A model generated the notes under the pieces. The model was not told where the DNA came from, did not search any database, and was given only the letters and a program-made list of their open reading frames with translations. Positions 33,187-41,908 of a DNA stretch of 64,000 nucleotides are shown here, in pieces. The DNA is from Pseudorhodobacter ferrugineus DSM 5888 (GTDB lineage: Bacteria; Pseudomonadota; Alphaproteobacteria; Rhodobacterales; Rhodobacteraceae): contig NZ_ATVN01000002.1 of the NCBI RefSeq assembly GCF_000420745.1, forward strand, positions 124,001-188,000, read 5' to 3'. The translations under genes were made by a program, and so were the position numbers. Positions within the stretch are counted from its first letter, which is position 1; each line of letters opens with the position of its first letter.

Positions 33187-35250
33187 TCAGCGCCACAAAC
33201 CGGCATAGCTTGCGAGTTGGCCTTGCAGTTTTGCAAGCAGGCGGTTGGCAAGCGAAGCCTGCGGGACCGTGCCATCACGCAAGCGGTCCAGCACTACCTC
33301 GGGCGGGCAAGGCAGGGCGCTGATCGGATCGAAGTAGCGCGGATAGGCGATCAGCGTCGCATAGGCGAGGTCGGTGAGCGTTGGGCGGATTTGCGGCGTG
33401 TCATCCGGGCGTTTGAGGCGGCGTTGGGGAATTGGGCCCAAATCGTGGGTCAGGCCCCAGCCTGAATAAAACGGCGCGCCAAGGCAGGTAACGGCCTTGC
33501 CGCGAAGCAGCGCCTCGAACCCCAATAGCGATGTCATGGTCCACACGGCATCAACTGCGTCGAGCAACGCGATGGGGTCAGCATGGATCGCGACGTGCTG
33601 GACCAACGGGGCGAGGGTTGCAGAGTCAATTCTGCCTGGCCTCAGCCCCACCTCGACATCGGGGTGGGGTTTGTAAATCAGTATGGCATCGGGATTGGCG
33701 GCTCGCACGGCGCGGATCAGGCCAAGATTGGTGCGCACATCGCCCGCGCCGAGTTTGATCGAGGCGTCATCCTCGACCTGACCGGGGATCAGAATGCGAT
33801 GGCCTGCGGGCAAGTCGGGCAGCGCCGCGCCGCCGAGATTGTATTTTGACAAACGGCTCTGAATGATTGCCGCAACCAAGGCGCAGGTTCTTTCAAGGCC
33901 GCCGGGCGGGGCAGGACTAAGGATAAGCTGTTCGAGGCGACTTTCGCGGGTCGGGTCATAGTAGATCCCAAGATCATCGGTCACAAGGCTGAGCGGCGGA
34001 ATAAGATCTGCGCCAAGCCCGCGCGAGCGAAGAAAGCCATCCTCTACCCGTCGGATGGGGCCGGAATGTTCGAACGGAGCAGAAAGCACCTGCGCCTCTT
34101 TGCCTGCCCAAACCAGCAGGCCTTTGCCTGCTGACTTGCCCTCGACCTGCGCGGCGGTGCTTGCAAAGCGCAGCGGTGCGTAGCGGCCAAAGACCTTTTG
34201 CAACCGCCCGCGTTTCCACAGCCGCATGCCAAGCGCGATATGTCCCGCATAATCCTCGCGGTAGGCGCGGGTTTCCGCCTCAAGCTGATCCACGGCCTGT
34301 TCAAAGCTGCACAATTGGTCACGGCAAGGGTCATACCAAGTAGGGGCAAGAATCATTGCAGCGGCGAAAAGCTGTTCAGGGGTGCGCGTGCGGGTGCGAC
34401 GGGGTGCTGGTAAATCATCGTCGGACAAGCCCCAGCCTGCGTAAAAGGGCAGGCCAAAAACTCGGGGGCGGTGGCCTGCCAAAATCGCCTCGAACCCCAG
34501 TTGCGACGATACGGTGTAAACGGCGGCAGCGTTTTCCAAAAGGGCCCAAGGCGACACGGGATCGGTCAGCAACGCATAACCTTCGCCTGCGCCGAAATGA
34601 CCGGCGCGCAGGTTCAAGGTGGTTTCAGGGTGGGATTTGACGATGATGCGTTTGCCGGGATGTTCAGCCTTGGCAGAGACAAGCATCCGGTCAAAAACAT
34701 CGGGACCAGCACCACTATAGCGCACGGACGCATCGCCTTTGGTCTGGTCAATCACCAAGACATAGCCGGGCGCGGGCGCGGCAAGCCCCGTTTGGTGCAT
34801 GTTGTATTTAGACAAATTCAGCGCCGTGAGCCGCGCGATACCAGCGGAGGCGCGGGCCAAAAGGGTTGAACCATCCAGATCAGAGGTTTCCAACAGGGTT
34901 TCCAAAAGCGATGGGCTGCCCGCATCAAAATGGATGCCTGTCGGGTCAATCAGCAAGCCGAGCGGGGCATCACCTGCGCGACCTGGCCGGACGGACCGCA
35001 AGAACGCGTCCTCAATGCGAAGCAGGTTGGCACCACGCCGCCGTGCCACCGTTTCACCGCGCCACGCGAAGGGGCTGCGCCCCCAAACGACGACGGAATC
35101 ACCAGCCGAGGGCACGCCTAGCGTAAGGTCAAAGCCCGCAAGCCGTAGAATGCGGCGCAAACGGCGGCCGCGCAGAAAGCCCGCGTTGTAATAGAAAAGC
35201 CGCCGAGGGTGTGCCCCGGCGGCTTGAAGAGTTTGGACCTGTTCGGTCAT
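33187..35250 (-). CDS. kpsC: Capsule glycolipid synthase, beta-Kdo transferase (KpsC)
   Basis: A 687-residue protein with two repeated halves, each a Kdo-transferase-like module. Each half has an ED motif (RIEDAFLRSVRPG in the first, RVEDGFLRSRGLG in the second), an SKYN segment (LSKYNMHQTG and LSKYNLGGAA), a KSHPE or YKPHPDVE motif, and an FGLPFYAGWGLSDDD or LGAPFYSGWGLTHD motif. KpsC builds the poly-Kdo linker on lyso-phosphatidylglycerol on which group-2-type capsules are assembled. It lies 7 bp downstream of the export lipoprotein gene and in the same direction as kpsS. Kdo is 3-deoxy-D-manno-oct-2-ulosonic acid. Confidence 0.88.
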   Translation of the reverse strand: MTEQVQTLQAAGAHPRRLFYYNAGFLRGRRLRRILRLAGFDLTLGVPSAGDSVVVWGRSPFAWRGETVARRRGANLLRIEDAFLRSVRPGRAGDAPLGLLIDPTGIHFDAGSPSLLETLLETSDLDGSTLLARASAGIARLTALNLSKYNMHQTGLAAPAPGYVLVIDQTKGDASVRYSGAGPDVFDRMLVSAKAEHPGKRIIVKSHPETTLNLRAGHFGAGEGYALLTDPVSPWALLENAAAVYTVSSQLGFEAILAGHRPRVFGLPFYAGWGLSDDDLPAPRRTRTRTPEQLFAAAMILAPTWYDPCRDQLCSFEQAVDQLEAETRAYREDYAGHIALGMRLWKRGRLQKVFGRYAPLRFASTAAQVEGKSAGKGLLVWAGKEAQVLSAPFEHSGPIRRVEDGFLRSRGLGADLIPPLSLVTDDLGIYYDPTRESRLEQLILSPAPPGGLERTCALVAAIIQSRLSKYNLGGAALPDLPAGHRILIPGQVEDDASIKLGAGDVRTNLGLIRAVRAANPDAILIYKPHPDVEVGLRPGRIDSATLAPLVQHVAIHADPIALLDAVDAVWTMTSLLGFEALLRGKAVTCLGAPFYSGWGLTHDLGPIPQRRLKRPDDTPQIRPTLTDLAYATLIAYPRYFDPISALPCPPEVVLDRLRDGTVPQASLANRLLAKLQGQLASYAGLWR

Positions 35251-35257
35251 GTAACCG

Positions 35258-36397
35258 TTATTCGGTCGTGGCGGCCGAGGACAGCGATGTCGCGGCACCG
35301 GCTGTACCTGTCACGGCCGAAATGGTTCTTTGCCATTGAACGAACGGTGCTTCGGTCACGTAAACCGTATCGCCATCGCGGATCAAGAAATCGCGGGCCT
35401 CAAACATGCCCGTTGGTTGGGTCAAGTCCAGCACATAGACAAAGCGCTGATCCCCCGTCAGATCCGAGCGCCCCAAGACGGAATTTGCGATTTCCGCAGG
35501 TTCGTTGCGGAACACGAAAACGCCGGTCGGATCGGCCAAGGTGCTGTTAAGGCCGCCAACCTGCGCAATCGCCTCAATCGCGGACAGATTTTGCGTTTCA
35601 AATGGCACGCGGTTTTGAGCGCCCGTCGCACCCAAAGCGACAAAGGCGCGTGTGTCATTTTCCACTACAATCCGGTCACCGCCGCGCAAAGCGATGTCCA
35701 GCGACGGGTTTGCATATAGGTCTTCTAGCCAGATTTTTCCGGTTTTACTACCACGTGTTACACGCACAATTGCAACGGCGGGTTCAATTGCCACGCCGCC
35801 AGCCCGTGCGATCATAGCCGTCAAAGTACGGGTCGGGCGTTCAATTGGATAGACGCCTTGGCCGGAAACCGCCCCCGAAACCGACACGGTAGAGCCGTCA
35901 CCTGCGACACGCTGCACGCTGACTTGTGGGTCAGGGGTCTGTGTATCAAGTTTGCGGGTGATGGCGCGGCGCAGGCCGTCAGGGGTTTGGCCTGCGGCCT
36001 TGATGCGCCCTGCATAGGGCACAAAGATAAAGCCGGATCCATCGACTTGCACTTGTTCTAGTGCCGAGACACGTTGCCCCGTATTGCCTAAAAGCGGATC
36101 ATCCTTGACGTTTTCAAACACGGTCAATGCCAATGTATCGCCAGGAGAAATGGTGTCAGAGCCTACAACGCCCGCGTTGCGGAAGTTGGACCCAAAGCCC
36201 AGTGCAGGGGTCACCGAAGTTGCGCGCGTCACGCGGCTGTTCACCGAGACGATATATGCGTCACCTTCTTTGAGAACCGAGCCTGCGAAGATTTCTTTTT
36301 TGTTAGGACCAGATCGCGGCAAGCCGCAGGCTGCCAATGCCCCAACAAGAATAACAAGGGCCAAGCCTTTGGCCCCTTTTGATACCGATAGTTTCAC
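35258..36397 (-). CDS. Outer-membrane polysaccharide export lipoprotein (Wza/KpsD family)
   Basis: A 379-residue exported lipoprotein. Residues 1-24 form a signal peptide with lipobox LAAC. Two or more SLBB/soluble-ligand-binding beta-grasp repeats are visible after the polysaccharide-export domain (ISPGDTLALTVFENV, then VQVDGSGFIFVPYAGRIKAAGQTPDGLRRAITRKL, VSGAVSGQGVYPI, and VALGATGAQNRVPF). It would form the periplasmic and outer-membrane channel for the capsule whose lipid linker is made by KpsC and KpsS. The stop codon is 7 bp from the kpsC start, and kpsS lies upstream. No ABC exporter genes are present in the window. Confidence 0.88.
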   Translation of the reverse strand: MKLSVSKGAKGLALVILVGALAACGLPRSGPNKKEIFAGSVLKEGDAYIVSVNSRVTRATSVTPALGFGSNFRNAGVVGSDTISPGDTLALTVFENVKDDPLLGNTGQRVSALEQVQVDGSGFIFVPYAGRIKAAGQTPDGLRRAITRKLDTQTPDPQVSVQRVAGDGSTVSVSGAVSGQGVYPIERPTRTLTAMIARAGGVAIEPAVAIVRVTRGSKTGKIWLEDLYANPSLDIALRGGDRIVVENDTRAFVALGATGAQNRVPFETQNLSAIEAIAQVGGLNSTLADPTGVFVFRNEPAEIANSVLGRSDLTGDQRFVYVLDLTQPTGMFEARDFLIRDGDTVYVTEAPFVQWQRTISAVTGTAGAATSLSSAATTE

Positions 36398-36486
36398 TGC
36401 CCGGGCTCCTTTTTTGGATATTGCCTCAGAATTTTTTTACAACGCTATATGCGCATGTCAGAAAATTCCAGCTTTCCGGACCTTTA

Positions 36487-37776
36487 TCAGTTTACGACGC
36501 GCAACTGTTGCCGTGGTGCCGCGCTTCCTTTGGTTAGGGCGTCGTAGGGATCGTCGGGTAAAAGCATCATATCTACTACCTGTCGTAGGAGCTCGCGTCT
36601 GCCACGCGAGGAGTAGAAGCCGCCGGGCACTTGGCTGGTTTCCAGCAGGTAGTGCCGATAATCGCGGTAAGCGCGGCTGTCAGGGCGGGTAGGATGCGAA
36701 AAAAACGCGTCGAGTGGCTGAGAAGACACAAATTCCGGCTTGGCATAGACTGCGGCGCCGAACACTTTTAGCGGCAAGCCGCGCCACAGAACCTGCTGGG
36801 CAGCGGTCGAGTTCACGGTCACGGCAGACCGCGCGTGGTTCAAAAGGGCGGCCAATTTGCCCCCCCGCACGAAATGCACGCGGCCTGTTACGCCATGCAA
36901 TTTCGCCAGACGCTGGATTTCACGGGCTACGGGAACACGACCATCTTCCAGCGGGTGCGCCTTGAACACGAGGTGGTGATGGGGCGCGGCACCTTTGGCA
37001 AAACCGTCCATCACAAGTGCCAGAAATTCGGTCATTGTGGAAAAGGGCGAGTGCATTTGAAAGCTGCTGTCATGTTCTAGTTGCAAAAGCACAAGATGGT
37101 AGGGAAAACCACCATGTTTGATGCGAAAGCTGGCCAGCATCCGTTCCCAGCGGTGAAAGGGGAGCAGAAGCAGGCGTTTGCAATAGAGCATGAACTCTTG
37201 CCCCACGGTCAGCGCGCGGTGGGGGCGATAGGTGCGGTAATCCCAAAAGCCGGTCATCACGAACCAATGGTAAAGCGCGCCCCATGTCATGTGCTGGCGC
37301 ATGTCGCCCCATCGGGCCGGGGCATCGGGCAGATCCATATCACAATGGGCAAGGTCGGTTTGCATTTGGGCCAGTGTCAGGTCCATCAGGCGCGAGTTGC
37401 CATTGGACCCGCCGCGTTCATACGTCACCCAATGCGGGCGCATGTAACCCTCTTCAAACACATGCACACAAATGCCTGCTTTTTTGGCGATATGGACCGC
37501 ATAGGCATGGATCGGGCGCGTATCGCCATAAAGCACGATATCCGTGATCTGCATTGTGTCGATCAAGGCGGAAAAGGTGGCGGGCCATTCCTCGGCGGTG
37601 CCTTTGTAGGGGATGTAATTGGCCGGATTGGGCCAAAACGCACGGTCGCCGCGGTTAAAGCCTACACGCCAGACCTGCGCGCCCGATTGCCCCAACATTG
37701 CGCCCAATTGCCCAAAGAACGGGCCATGCGGGCCTTGCAGCAATAAAAACCGACGATTTTCACCAGATACGCGCAT
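36487..37776 (-). CDS. kpsS: Capsule polysaccharide initiating Kdo transferase (KpsS)
   Basis: A 429-residue protein (from ATG 37776) of the capsule-synthesis family that adds the first Kdo to the lipid acceptor. RRFLLLQGPHGPFFGQL at the N-terminus is a KpsS signature. Other conserved parts are YGDTRPIHAYAVHIAKKAG, FEEGYMRPHWVTYE, FKAHPLEDGR and TVNSTAAQQVLWRGLPLKVFG. AAAGGG lies 6 bp upstream of ATG 37776; ATG 37833 gives 19 more residues but has no good binding site. It heads the minus-strand capsule unit kpsS-export lipoprotein-kpsC. Confidence 0.85.
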   Translation of the reverse strand: MRVSGENRRFLLLQGPHGPFFGQLGAMLGQSGAQVWRVGFNRGDRAFWPNPANYIPYKGTAEEWPATFSALIDTMQITDIVLYGDTRPIHAYAVHIAKKAGICVHVFEEGYMRPHWVTYERGGSNGNSRLMDLTLAQMQTDLAHCDMDLPDAPARWGDMRQHMTWGALYHWFVMTGFWDYRTYRPHRALTVGQEFMLYCKRLLLLPFHRWERMLASFRIKHGGFPYHLVLLQLEHDSSFQMHSPFSTMTEFLALVMDGFAKGAAPHHHLVFKAHPLEDGRVPVAREIQRLAKLHGVTGRVHFVRGGKLAALLNHARSAVTVNSTAAQQVLWRGLPLKVFGAAVYAKPEFVSSQPLDAFFSHPTRPDSRAYRDYRHYLLETSQVPGGFYSSRGRRELLRQVVDMMLLPDDPYDALTKGSAAPRQQLRVVN

Positions 37777-37952
37777 CACAACCCTTTTTGGCCTTTGCAG
37801 TGCATTTTGCGCCTTTGGTAAAGGGGAAATCATCTGCTAGGTTTCTTATGACGCTAAAGGCTGGCTAAAATATGGCAGTGTGCCGATGCTGGTCGCTTGC
37901 AAGGCGCGTGCGGCGCGGCTAGGCCTTTGGCGACCAAAAAAGGGGAATGCGC

Positions 37953-38555
37953 ATGTTTACGGGTATCGTTACAGACATTGGCCGCGTGTTGGAGTTGGAG
38001 CAAAAGGGCGATTTGCGGGCCCGTATAGGCACCAGCTATGATGTTGCGGGCATAGACATTGGGGCGTCGATTGCCTGTGACGGGGTGTGTTTGACGGTTA
38101 TCGCCTTGGGTGCGGCGCCGCAAAACTGGTTTGACGTACAAATCAGCGCGGAATCGGTCAGTAAGACCAATATCAGTCGCTGGGCTTTGGGCAAACGGCT
38201 TAACCTTGAACGGGCGTTGAAGGTGGGTGATGAATTGGGCGGGCATATTGTGTCAGGCCATGTCGATGGGCTGGCCGAGGTGGTGGGTCTGCGCCGCGAA
38301 GGCGACAGCACACGCGTGACCTTTCGCGCACCGCATGCTTTGGCGGGTTTTATAGCCCCCAAGGGGTCGGTTGCGCTGAACGGCACATCGCTGACGGTGA
38401 ATGAGGTGGACGGGACTGATTTTGGGATCAATTTCATTCCCCATACCCAAGTCGCGACCACTTGGGGTGAGGTGGCGCTGGGCGACCGTGTGAATTTGGA
38501 AATTGATACAATGGCCCGCTATGTGGCGCGGTTGCGCGATTGGTCGCGGGAATAA
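37953..38555 (+). CDS. ribE: Riboflavin synthase alpha subunit
   Basis: A 200-residue enzyme that dismutates two 6,7-dimethyl-8-ribityllumazines into riboflavin. It has the duplicated barrel: MFTGIVTDIGRV, with SIACDGVCLTV, in the first half, then HIVSGHVDGLAEVV and SVALNGTSLTVNEVDG in the second. I use ATG 37953 because AGGGG lies 7 bp upstream; ATG 37947 is too close to it. The other riboflavin genes in the window (ribBA, ribH) lie about 5 kb downstream, separated by a phn-type transporter. No FMN riboswitch was found. Confidence 0.92.
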   Translation: MFTGIVTDIGRVLELEQKGDLRARIGTSYDVAGIDIGASIACDGVCLTVIALGAAPQNWFDVQISAESVSKTNISRWALGKRLNLERALKVGDELGGHIVSGHVDGLAEVVGLRREGDSTRVTFRAPHALAGFIAPKGSVALNGTSLTVNEVDGTDFGINFIPHTQVATTWGEVALGDRVNLEIDTMARYVARLRDWSRE

Positions 38556-38557
38556 CA

Positions 38558-39103
38558 ATGATGATTGGGCATAATAACGGCCCGACGATGGACGCTGGGG
38601 GCGCTTGGCGGACCCATTGCTGGGGCGCTGCCCGCAAGGCGCTGTTGCCACATCTGCCGATTGAGGTGCTGCGGGGGCGGTTGAAACGGGCGGGTGAATT
38701 GGGGCTGGATTACCGCACCTATGCCGGCATTCGGGCCACAACGGGGCGCGATATCGTGGCGGTTTTGTTTTCGTCCAACGCTTTGGAATTGCGCAAAGGG
38801 CAGTTGGAATTTGCCGCTAAGAAAATCGAAAAGCTTATGCAAACAGAGGCTTGGCGCCAAGGACTTGCCACGCAACCTTTGCAACCTTGTGACATGCTGC
38901 GCGCCGCACCTTTGGACGGCGCAAGCGCAGCGCCAGCGGCTTTCGCGCCGTTTCGCGTTCAAAGGCTCGCGTTACAGCAAGCGCTGAGCGGTTTTGCCAG
39001 TGATGAGACGATTCTTGTCGGCGCGTATGGTGCCGAGGCCGAGTGGTGCGCCACGGCTCGCTTGGCCGGATACGTGCCCACACAGGTGTTTTTCGCTGAA
39101 TAG
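38558..39103 (+). CDS. Conserved protein of unknown function with a GHNNGPTM start
   Basis: A 181-residue protein that begins MMIGHNNGPTMDAGGAWRTHCWGAARKALLPHLPIEVLRGRLKRAGELGLDYRTYAGIRATTGRDIVAVLFSS in shortened form: an N-terminal G-H-N-N-G-P motif followed by a helical segment. The C-terminal part has LQQALSGFASDETILVGAYGAEAEWCATARLAGYVP, which is typical of an alpha/beta nucleotide-like segment, but I recognise no family. It starts 3 bp after the ribE stop codon, so it is probably its operon partner. No signal peptide or membrane segment is seen. Function unknown. Confidence 0.65.
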   Translation: MMIGHNNGPTMDAGGAWRTHCWGAARKALLPHLPIEVLRGRLKRAGELGLDYRTYAGIRATTGRDIVAVLFSSNALELRKGQLEFAAKKIEKLMQTEAWRQGLATQPLQPCDMLRAAPLDGASAAPAAFAPFRVQRLALQQALSGFASDETILVGAYGAEAEWCATARLAGYVPTQVFFAE

Positions 39104-39190
39104 TCGCGCGCAGATTTCTGCGTTTGTTTAAAATTCAATCAGTTAGTCAAAGCAGTTGACGGGGTGGTCTTTTATCGCCCAGTCTTAAAC

Positions 39191-39208
39191 TTGTTATAAA
39201 CCTGTCGC
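39191..39208 (+). promoter_or_regulatory. Candidate Pho box upstream of the phosphonate transporter
   Basis: TTGTTATAAACCTGTCGC matches 14 of 18 positions of the PhoB consensus CTGTCATAAATCTGTCAC. It lies about 65 bp upstream of the phnD start, in an AT-rich promoter region. Control by PhoB during phosphate shortage is inferred. Confidence 0.6.
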
Positions 39209-39273
39209 AAAAAAAATGACGTGACCGACATAGGGAAAAAACTGTGTCCGACAGAAACAAGGGAGAAGACATT

Positions 39274-40221
39274 ATGAAACATTTTATGCTTTCGGCTGCG
39301 GCCGTGGTTTTGTGTGCCACTGCGGCGCAGGCGGAGTTTACGCTCGACAGCCGCTATACCGATGCAGACGGCGATATGATTGCCGATATTCCAACCGATC
39401 CGGCGCAGTTGGTCGACCCTGACACCCTGATTTTTGCCTATACCCCTGTCGAAGATCCGGCGGTTTATGCGACCGCTTGGTCCGATTTCCTGACCCATAT
39501 GGAAAAGGAAACCGGCAAAAAGGTGCAGTTTTTCCCAGTTGGTAACAACGCCGCCCAGATTGAAGCAATGCGTGCGGGCCGTCTGCATATCGCGGGCTTT
39601 AACACAGGCTCCAACCCCTTGGCCGTGGCGTGTGCGGGCTTTCGCCCCTTTACGATCATGGCCGCCAAGGATGGTAGCTTTGGCTATGAGATGGAGATTA
39701 TCACCTATCCTGGTTCGGGGATTGACGATGTCGCAGGCATCAAGGGCCGCAAAATGGCCTTTACGTCCGAGACATCCAACTCAGGCTTCAAGGCCCCTTC
39801 GGCACTGCTGAAGGCGGAATTTGGCATGGTTGCAGGTACGGATTTTGAGCCTGTGTTTTCGGGCAAGCACGACAATTCGATTCTTGGTGTGGCGAACAAA
39901 GACTATGACGCCGCAGCAATCGCCAATTCGGTGAAAACCCGAATGATTGACCGCGATGTGGTTAAGGCCGATCAGTTCAAGGTGCTGTATACCTCGCAAA
40001 CTTTTCCGACCACAGGGTTTGGCACGGCCTATAACCTGACGCCGGAATTGCAGGAAAAGATCAAGAATGCGTTCTACAATTTCGATTGGGAAGGCACGAC
40101 CTTGCAGACCGAGTTTTCCAAATCGGGTGAGGAATCATTTATTCCGATCACGTTTAAGGACAACTGGGCCGTCATCCGCCAGATTGATGAGGCGAACGGC
40201 GTTTCCTACGCTTGCCAGTAA
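39274..40221 (+). CDS. phnD: Phosphate/phosphonate ABC transporter substrate-binding protein
   Basis: A 315-residue periplasmic protein. Residues 1-20 are a signal peptide (LSAAAVVLCATAAQA). The PhnD-family fold is shown by DTLIFAYTPVEDPAVYATAWSDFLTHMEKETGKKVQFFPVGNNAAQIEAMRAGRLHIAGFNTGSNPLAVACAG in part, and by SGKHDNSILGVANKDYDAAAIANSV. It would bind phosphonates, phosphite or a related anion and feed the PhnC/PhnE transporter. GGGAGAAG precedes ATG 39274. It is the first gene of phnD-C-E-E and lies behind a Pho box. No C-P lyase genes are present nearby, so the exact substrate is uncertain. Confidence 0.88.
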   Translation: MKHFMLSAAAVVLCATAAQAEFTLDSRYTDADGDMIADIPTDPAQLVDPDTLIFAYTPVEDPAVYATAWSDFLTHMEKETGKKVQFFPVGNNAAQIEAMRAGRLHIAGFNTGSNPLAVACAGFRPFTIMAAKDGSFGYEMEIITYPGSGIDDVAGIKGRKMAFTSETSNSGFKAPSALLKAEFGMVAGTDFEPVFSGKHDNSILGVANKDYDAAAIANSVKTRMIDRDVVKADQFKVLYTSQTFPTTGFGTAYNLTPELQEKIKNAFYNFDWEGTTLQTEFSKSGEESFIPITFKDNWAVIRQIDEANGVSYACQ

Positions 40222-40242
40222 GCATCTGAAAACACACTGAAA

Positions 40243-40265
40243 CCGGGGCCAATCTTTGGCCCCGG
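40243..40265 (+). terminator. Strong intergenic hairpin between phnD and phnC (partial terminator or mRNA stabiliser)
   Basis: CCGGGGCCAA at 40243-40252 and TTGGCCCCGG at 40256-40265 form a perfect 10-bp stem with a 3-nt loop, 22 bp after the phnD stop. The sequence that follows is not T-rich. Such hairpins often lower expression of the downstream transporter genes relative to the binding protein. Confidence 0.6.
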
Positions 40266-40289
40266 ATACCCTTATTGTGCGGAGATGCC

Positions 40290-41111
40290 ATGTTAAGCGT
40301 CGAACATTTGACCAAAACCTACAAGACCGGCGACAAAGCGTTGTCGGACGTGTCCTTTACCGTGGAAAAGGGTCAGGTTGTCGGGCTGATCGGGCCATCG
40401 GGGGCGGGGAAATCGTCGCTTATCCGTTGTGTGAACCGGCTGGTGGAACCTACATCAGGCGCGATCAAACTGAACGGCACTAATTTGGTTGGTCTGGGGG
40501 CAGGGGATCTGCGCCGCGCACGCCGCCGCATTGGAATGATTTTTCAGGAATACGCGCTTGTTGAACGGCTGACGGTTATGGAAAACGTGCTGTCGGGACG
40601 GCTGGGTTATGTGTCGTTTTGGCAAAGTTTTTCAAGACGTTATCCTGCCACCGATGTGGAACGTGCTTACCGCTTGCTGGACCGCGTTGGTCTTATTGAC
40701 CACGCAGACAAGCGCGCCGATGCGCTGTCGGGTGGGCAGCGTCAGCGTGTGGGGATTGCGCGCGCGTTAAGCCAAGAACCCGAGCTTTTGTTGGTCGATG
40801 AACCGACCGCCAGCCTTGACCCCAAAACCAGCCGCCAGATCATGCGCCTTTTGATCGAGATTTGCCAAGAACGCGATTTGCCCGCGATTGTGAACATCCA
40901 TGACGTGCCACTGGCCCAGCAATTTATGCAGCGGATCATTGGGTTGCGCGCTGGGGCCGTGGTGTTTGACGGCACCCCCGACCAGTTGACCGAAGACGTG
41001 CTGACCACGATTTACGGTGCCGAAGATTGGACCGCGATGCGCACAGGTGCCGCAGAAGACGAACAGGCCGAACGTGACGCCGCGCGCGAAATGGCAAGGC
41101 TTGGCGCATGA
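40290..41111 (+). CDS. phnC: Phosphonate ABC transporter ATP-binding protein
   Basis: A 273-residue ATPase of the PhnC family. Walker A is GPSGAGKSS, the Q-loop is [24 protein letters not shown], which is typical of PhnC, the signature is [16 protein letters not shown], and Walker B is [14 protein letters not shown]; the H-loop is in VNIHDVPLA. The C-terminus carries an extra charged tail ([18 protein letters not shown]). It overlaps phnE1 by ATGA and follows phnD after a hairpin. With two permease genes downstream it forms a complete importer. Confidence 0.9.
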   Translation: MLSVEHLTKTYKTGDKALSDVSFTVEKGQVVGLIGPSGAGKSSLIRCVNRLVEPTSGAIKLNGTNLVGLGAGDLRRARRRIGMIFQEYALVERLTVMENVLSGRLGYVSFWQSFSRRYPATDVERAYRLLDRVGLIDHADKRADALSGGQRQRVGIARALSQEPELLLVDEPTASLDPKTSRQIMRLLIEICQERDLPAIVNIHDVPLAQQFMQRIIGLRAGAVVFDGTPDQLTEDVLTTIYGAEDWTAMRTGAAEDEQAERDAAREMARLGA

Positions 41112-41908
41112 CCAGCTATCCGACCACATGGAAGCGCCCGCCGCAGATTTTCAAGCACCGAGGCTGGCGCATTGGCTTGCAAATTGCCGTACTGGCCTGG
41201 TTTGTACTGGCAATTGGCAGCATTGACGCCAATTGGGAACGCATCATTGCGGGCGGCGAGCGCGGCCTACGCTTTGTTCAAGGGTTCTTGCAACCGGACT
41301 TCACCTCGCGTTGGTCGGATATTCGCGGCGGGCTGATCGAAAGCCTGACGATGACGTTTACATCCACCATCGTCGGTATCGCCATTTCCATTCCTATCGG
41401 CATCGGGGCCGCCCGCAACCTTGCGCCCCGCCCCGTTTATTACGTTTGCCGGTCCATCATCGCCGTCAGCCGTGCGCTGCAAGAGGTGATTGTGGCGATC
41501 TTCTTTGTCGCCATGTTCGGCTTTGGTCCCTTTGCAGGCTTTCTGACGCTGACCTTTGCGACCATCGGCTTTATCGCCAAACTATTGGCCGAAGATATTG
41601 AAGGCATTGATGAATCCCAAGCCGAAGCCGTGCGGGCCACAGGCGCAAGCTGGTTGCAATTGATCAATTACGCCGTGCAGCCGCAGGTCATGCCACGCTT
41701 GATTGGCCTGTCGCTTTATCGGTTCGACATCAACTTTCGGGAAAGTGCTGTAATCGGGATTGTGGGTGCGGGCGGCATTGGTGCCACGCTGAACACCGCG
41801 ATTGACCGTTATGAATATGACAGTGCAGGCGCGATTTTGCTGATCATTATCGGCATCGTTCTGATCGCTGAATATGGCTCCTCTTATCTGCGGAAGTTTT
41901 TGCAATGA
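41108..41908 (+). CDS. phnE: Phosphonate ABC transporter permease, first subunit
   Basis: A 266-residue inner-membrane permease with about six hydrophobic segments. The PhnE-type loop [32 protein letters not shown] is the ATPase-coupling segment, and [20 protein letters not shown] is the conserved C-terminal segment. It overlaps phnC by 4 bp and phnE2 by 4 bp (41905-41908), so translation is coupled. It is about 30-40% identical in pattern to the next gene, and the two probably form a heterodimeric channel. Confidence 0.88.
   Translation: MTSYPTTWKRPPQIFKHRGWRIGLQIAVLAWFVLAIGSIDANWERIIAGGERGLRFVQGFLQPDFTSRWSDIRGGLIESLTMTFTSTIVGIAISIPIGIGAARNLAPRPVYYVCRSIIAVSRALQEVIVAIFFVAMFGFGPFAGFLTLTFATIGFIAKLLAEDIEGIDESQAEAVRATGASWLQLINYAVQPQVMPRLIGLSLYRFDINFRESAVIGIVGAGGIGATLNTAIDRYEYDSAGAILLIIIGIVLIAEYGSSYLRKFLQ

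Noticed and set aside
37840-37950. FMN riboswitch ahead of ribE
   Set aside because: None of the conserved RFN elements (for example the AGGGGC start) is present; the leader is about 100 nt and unstructured by eye.
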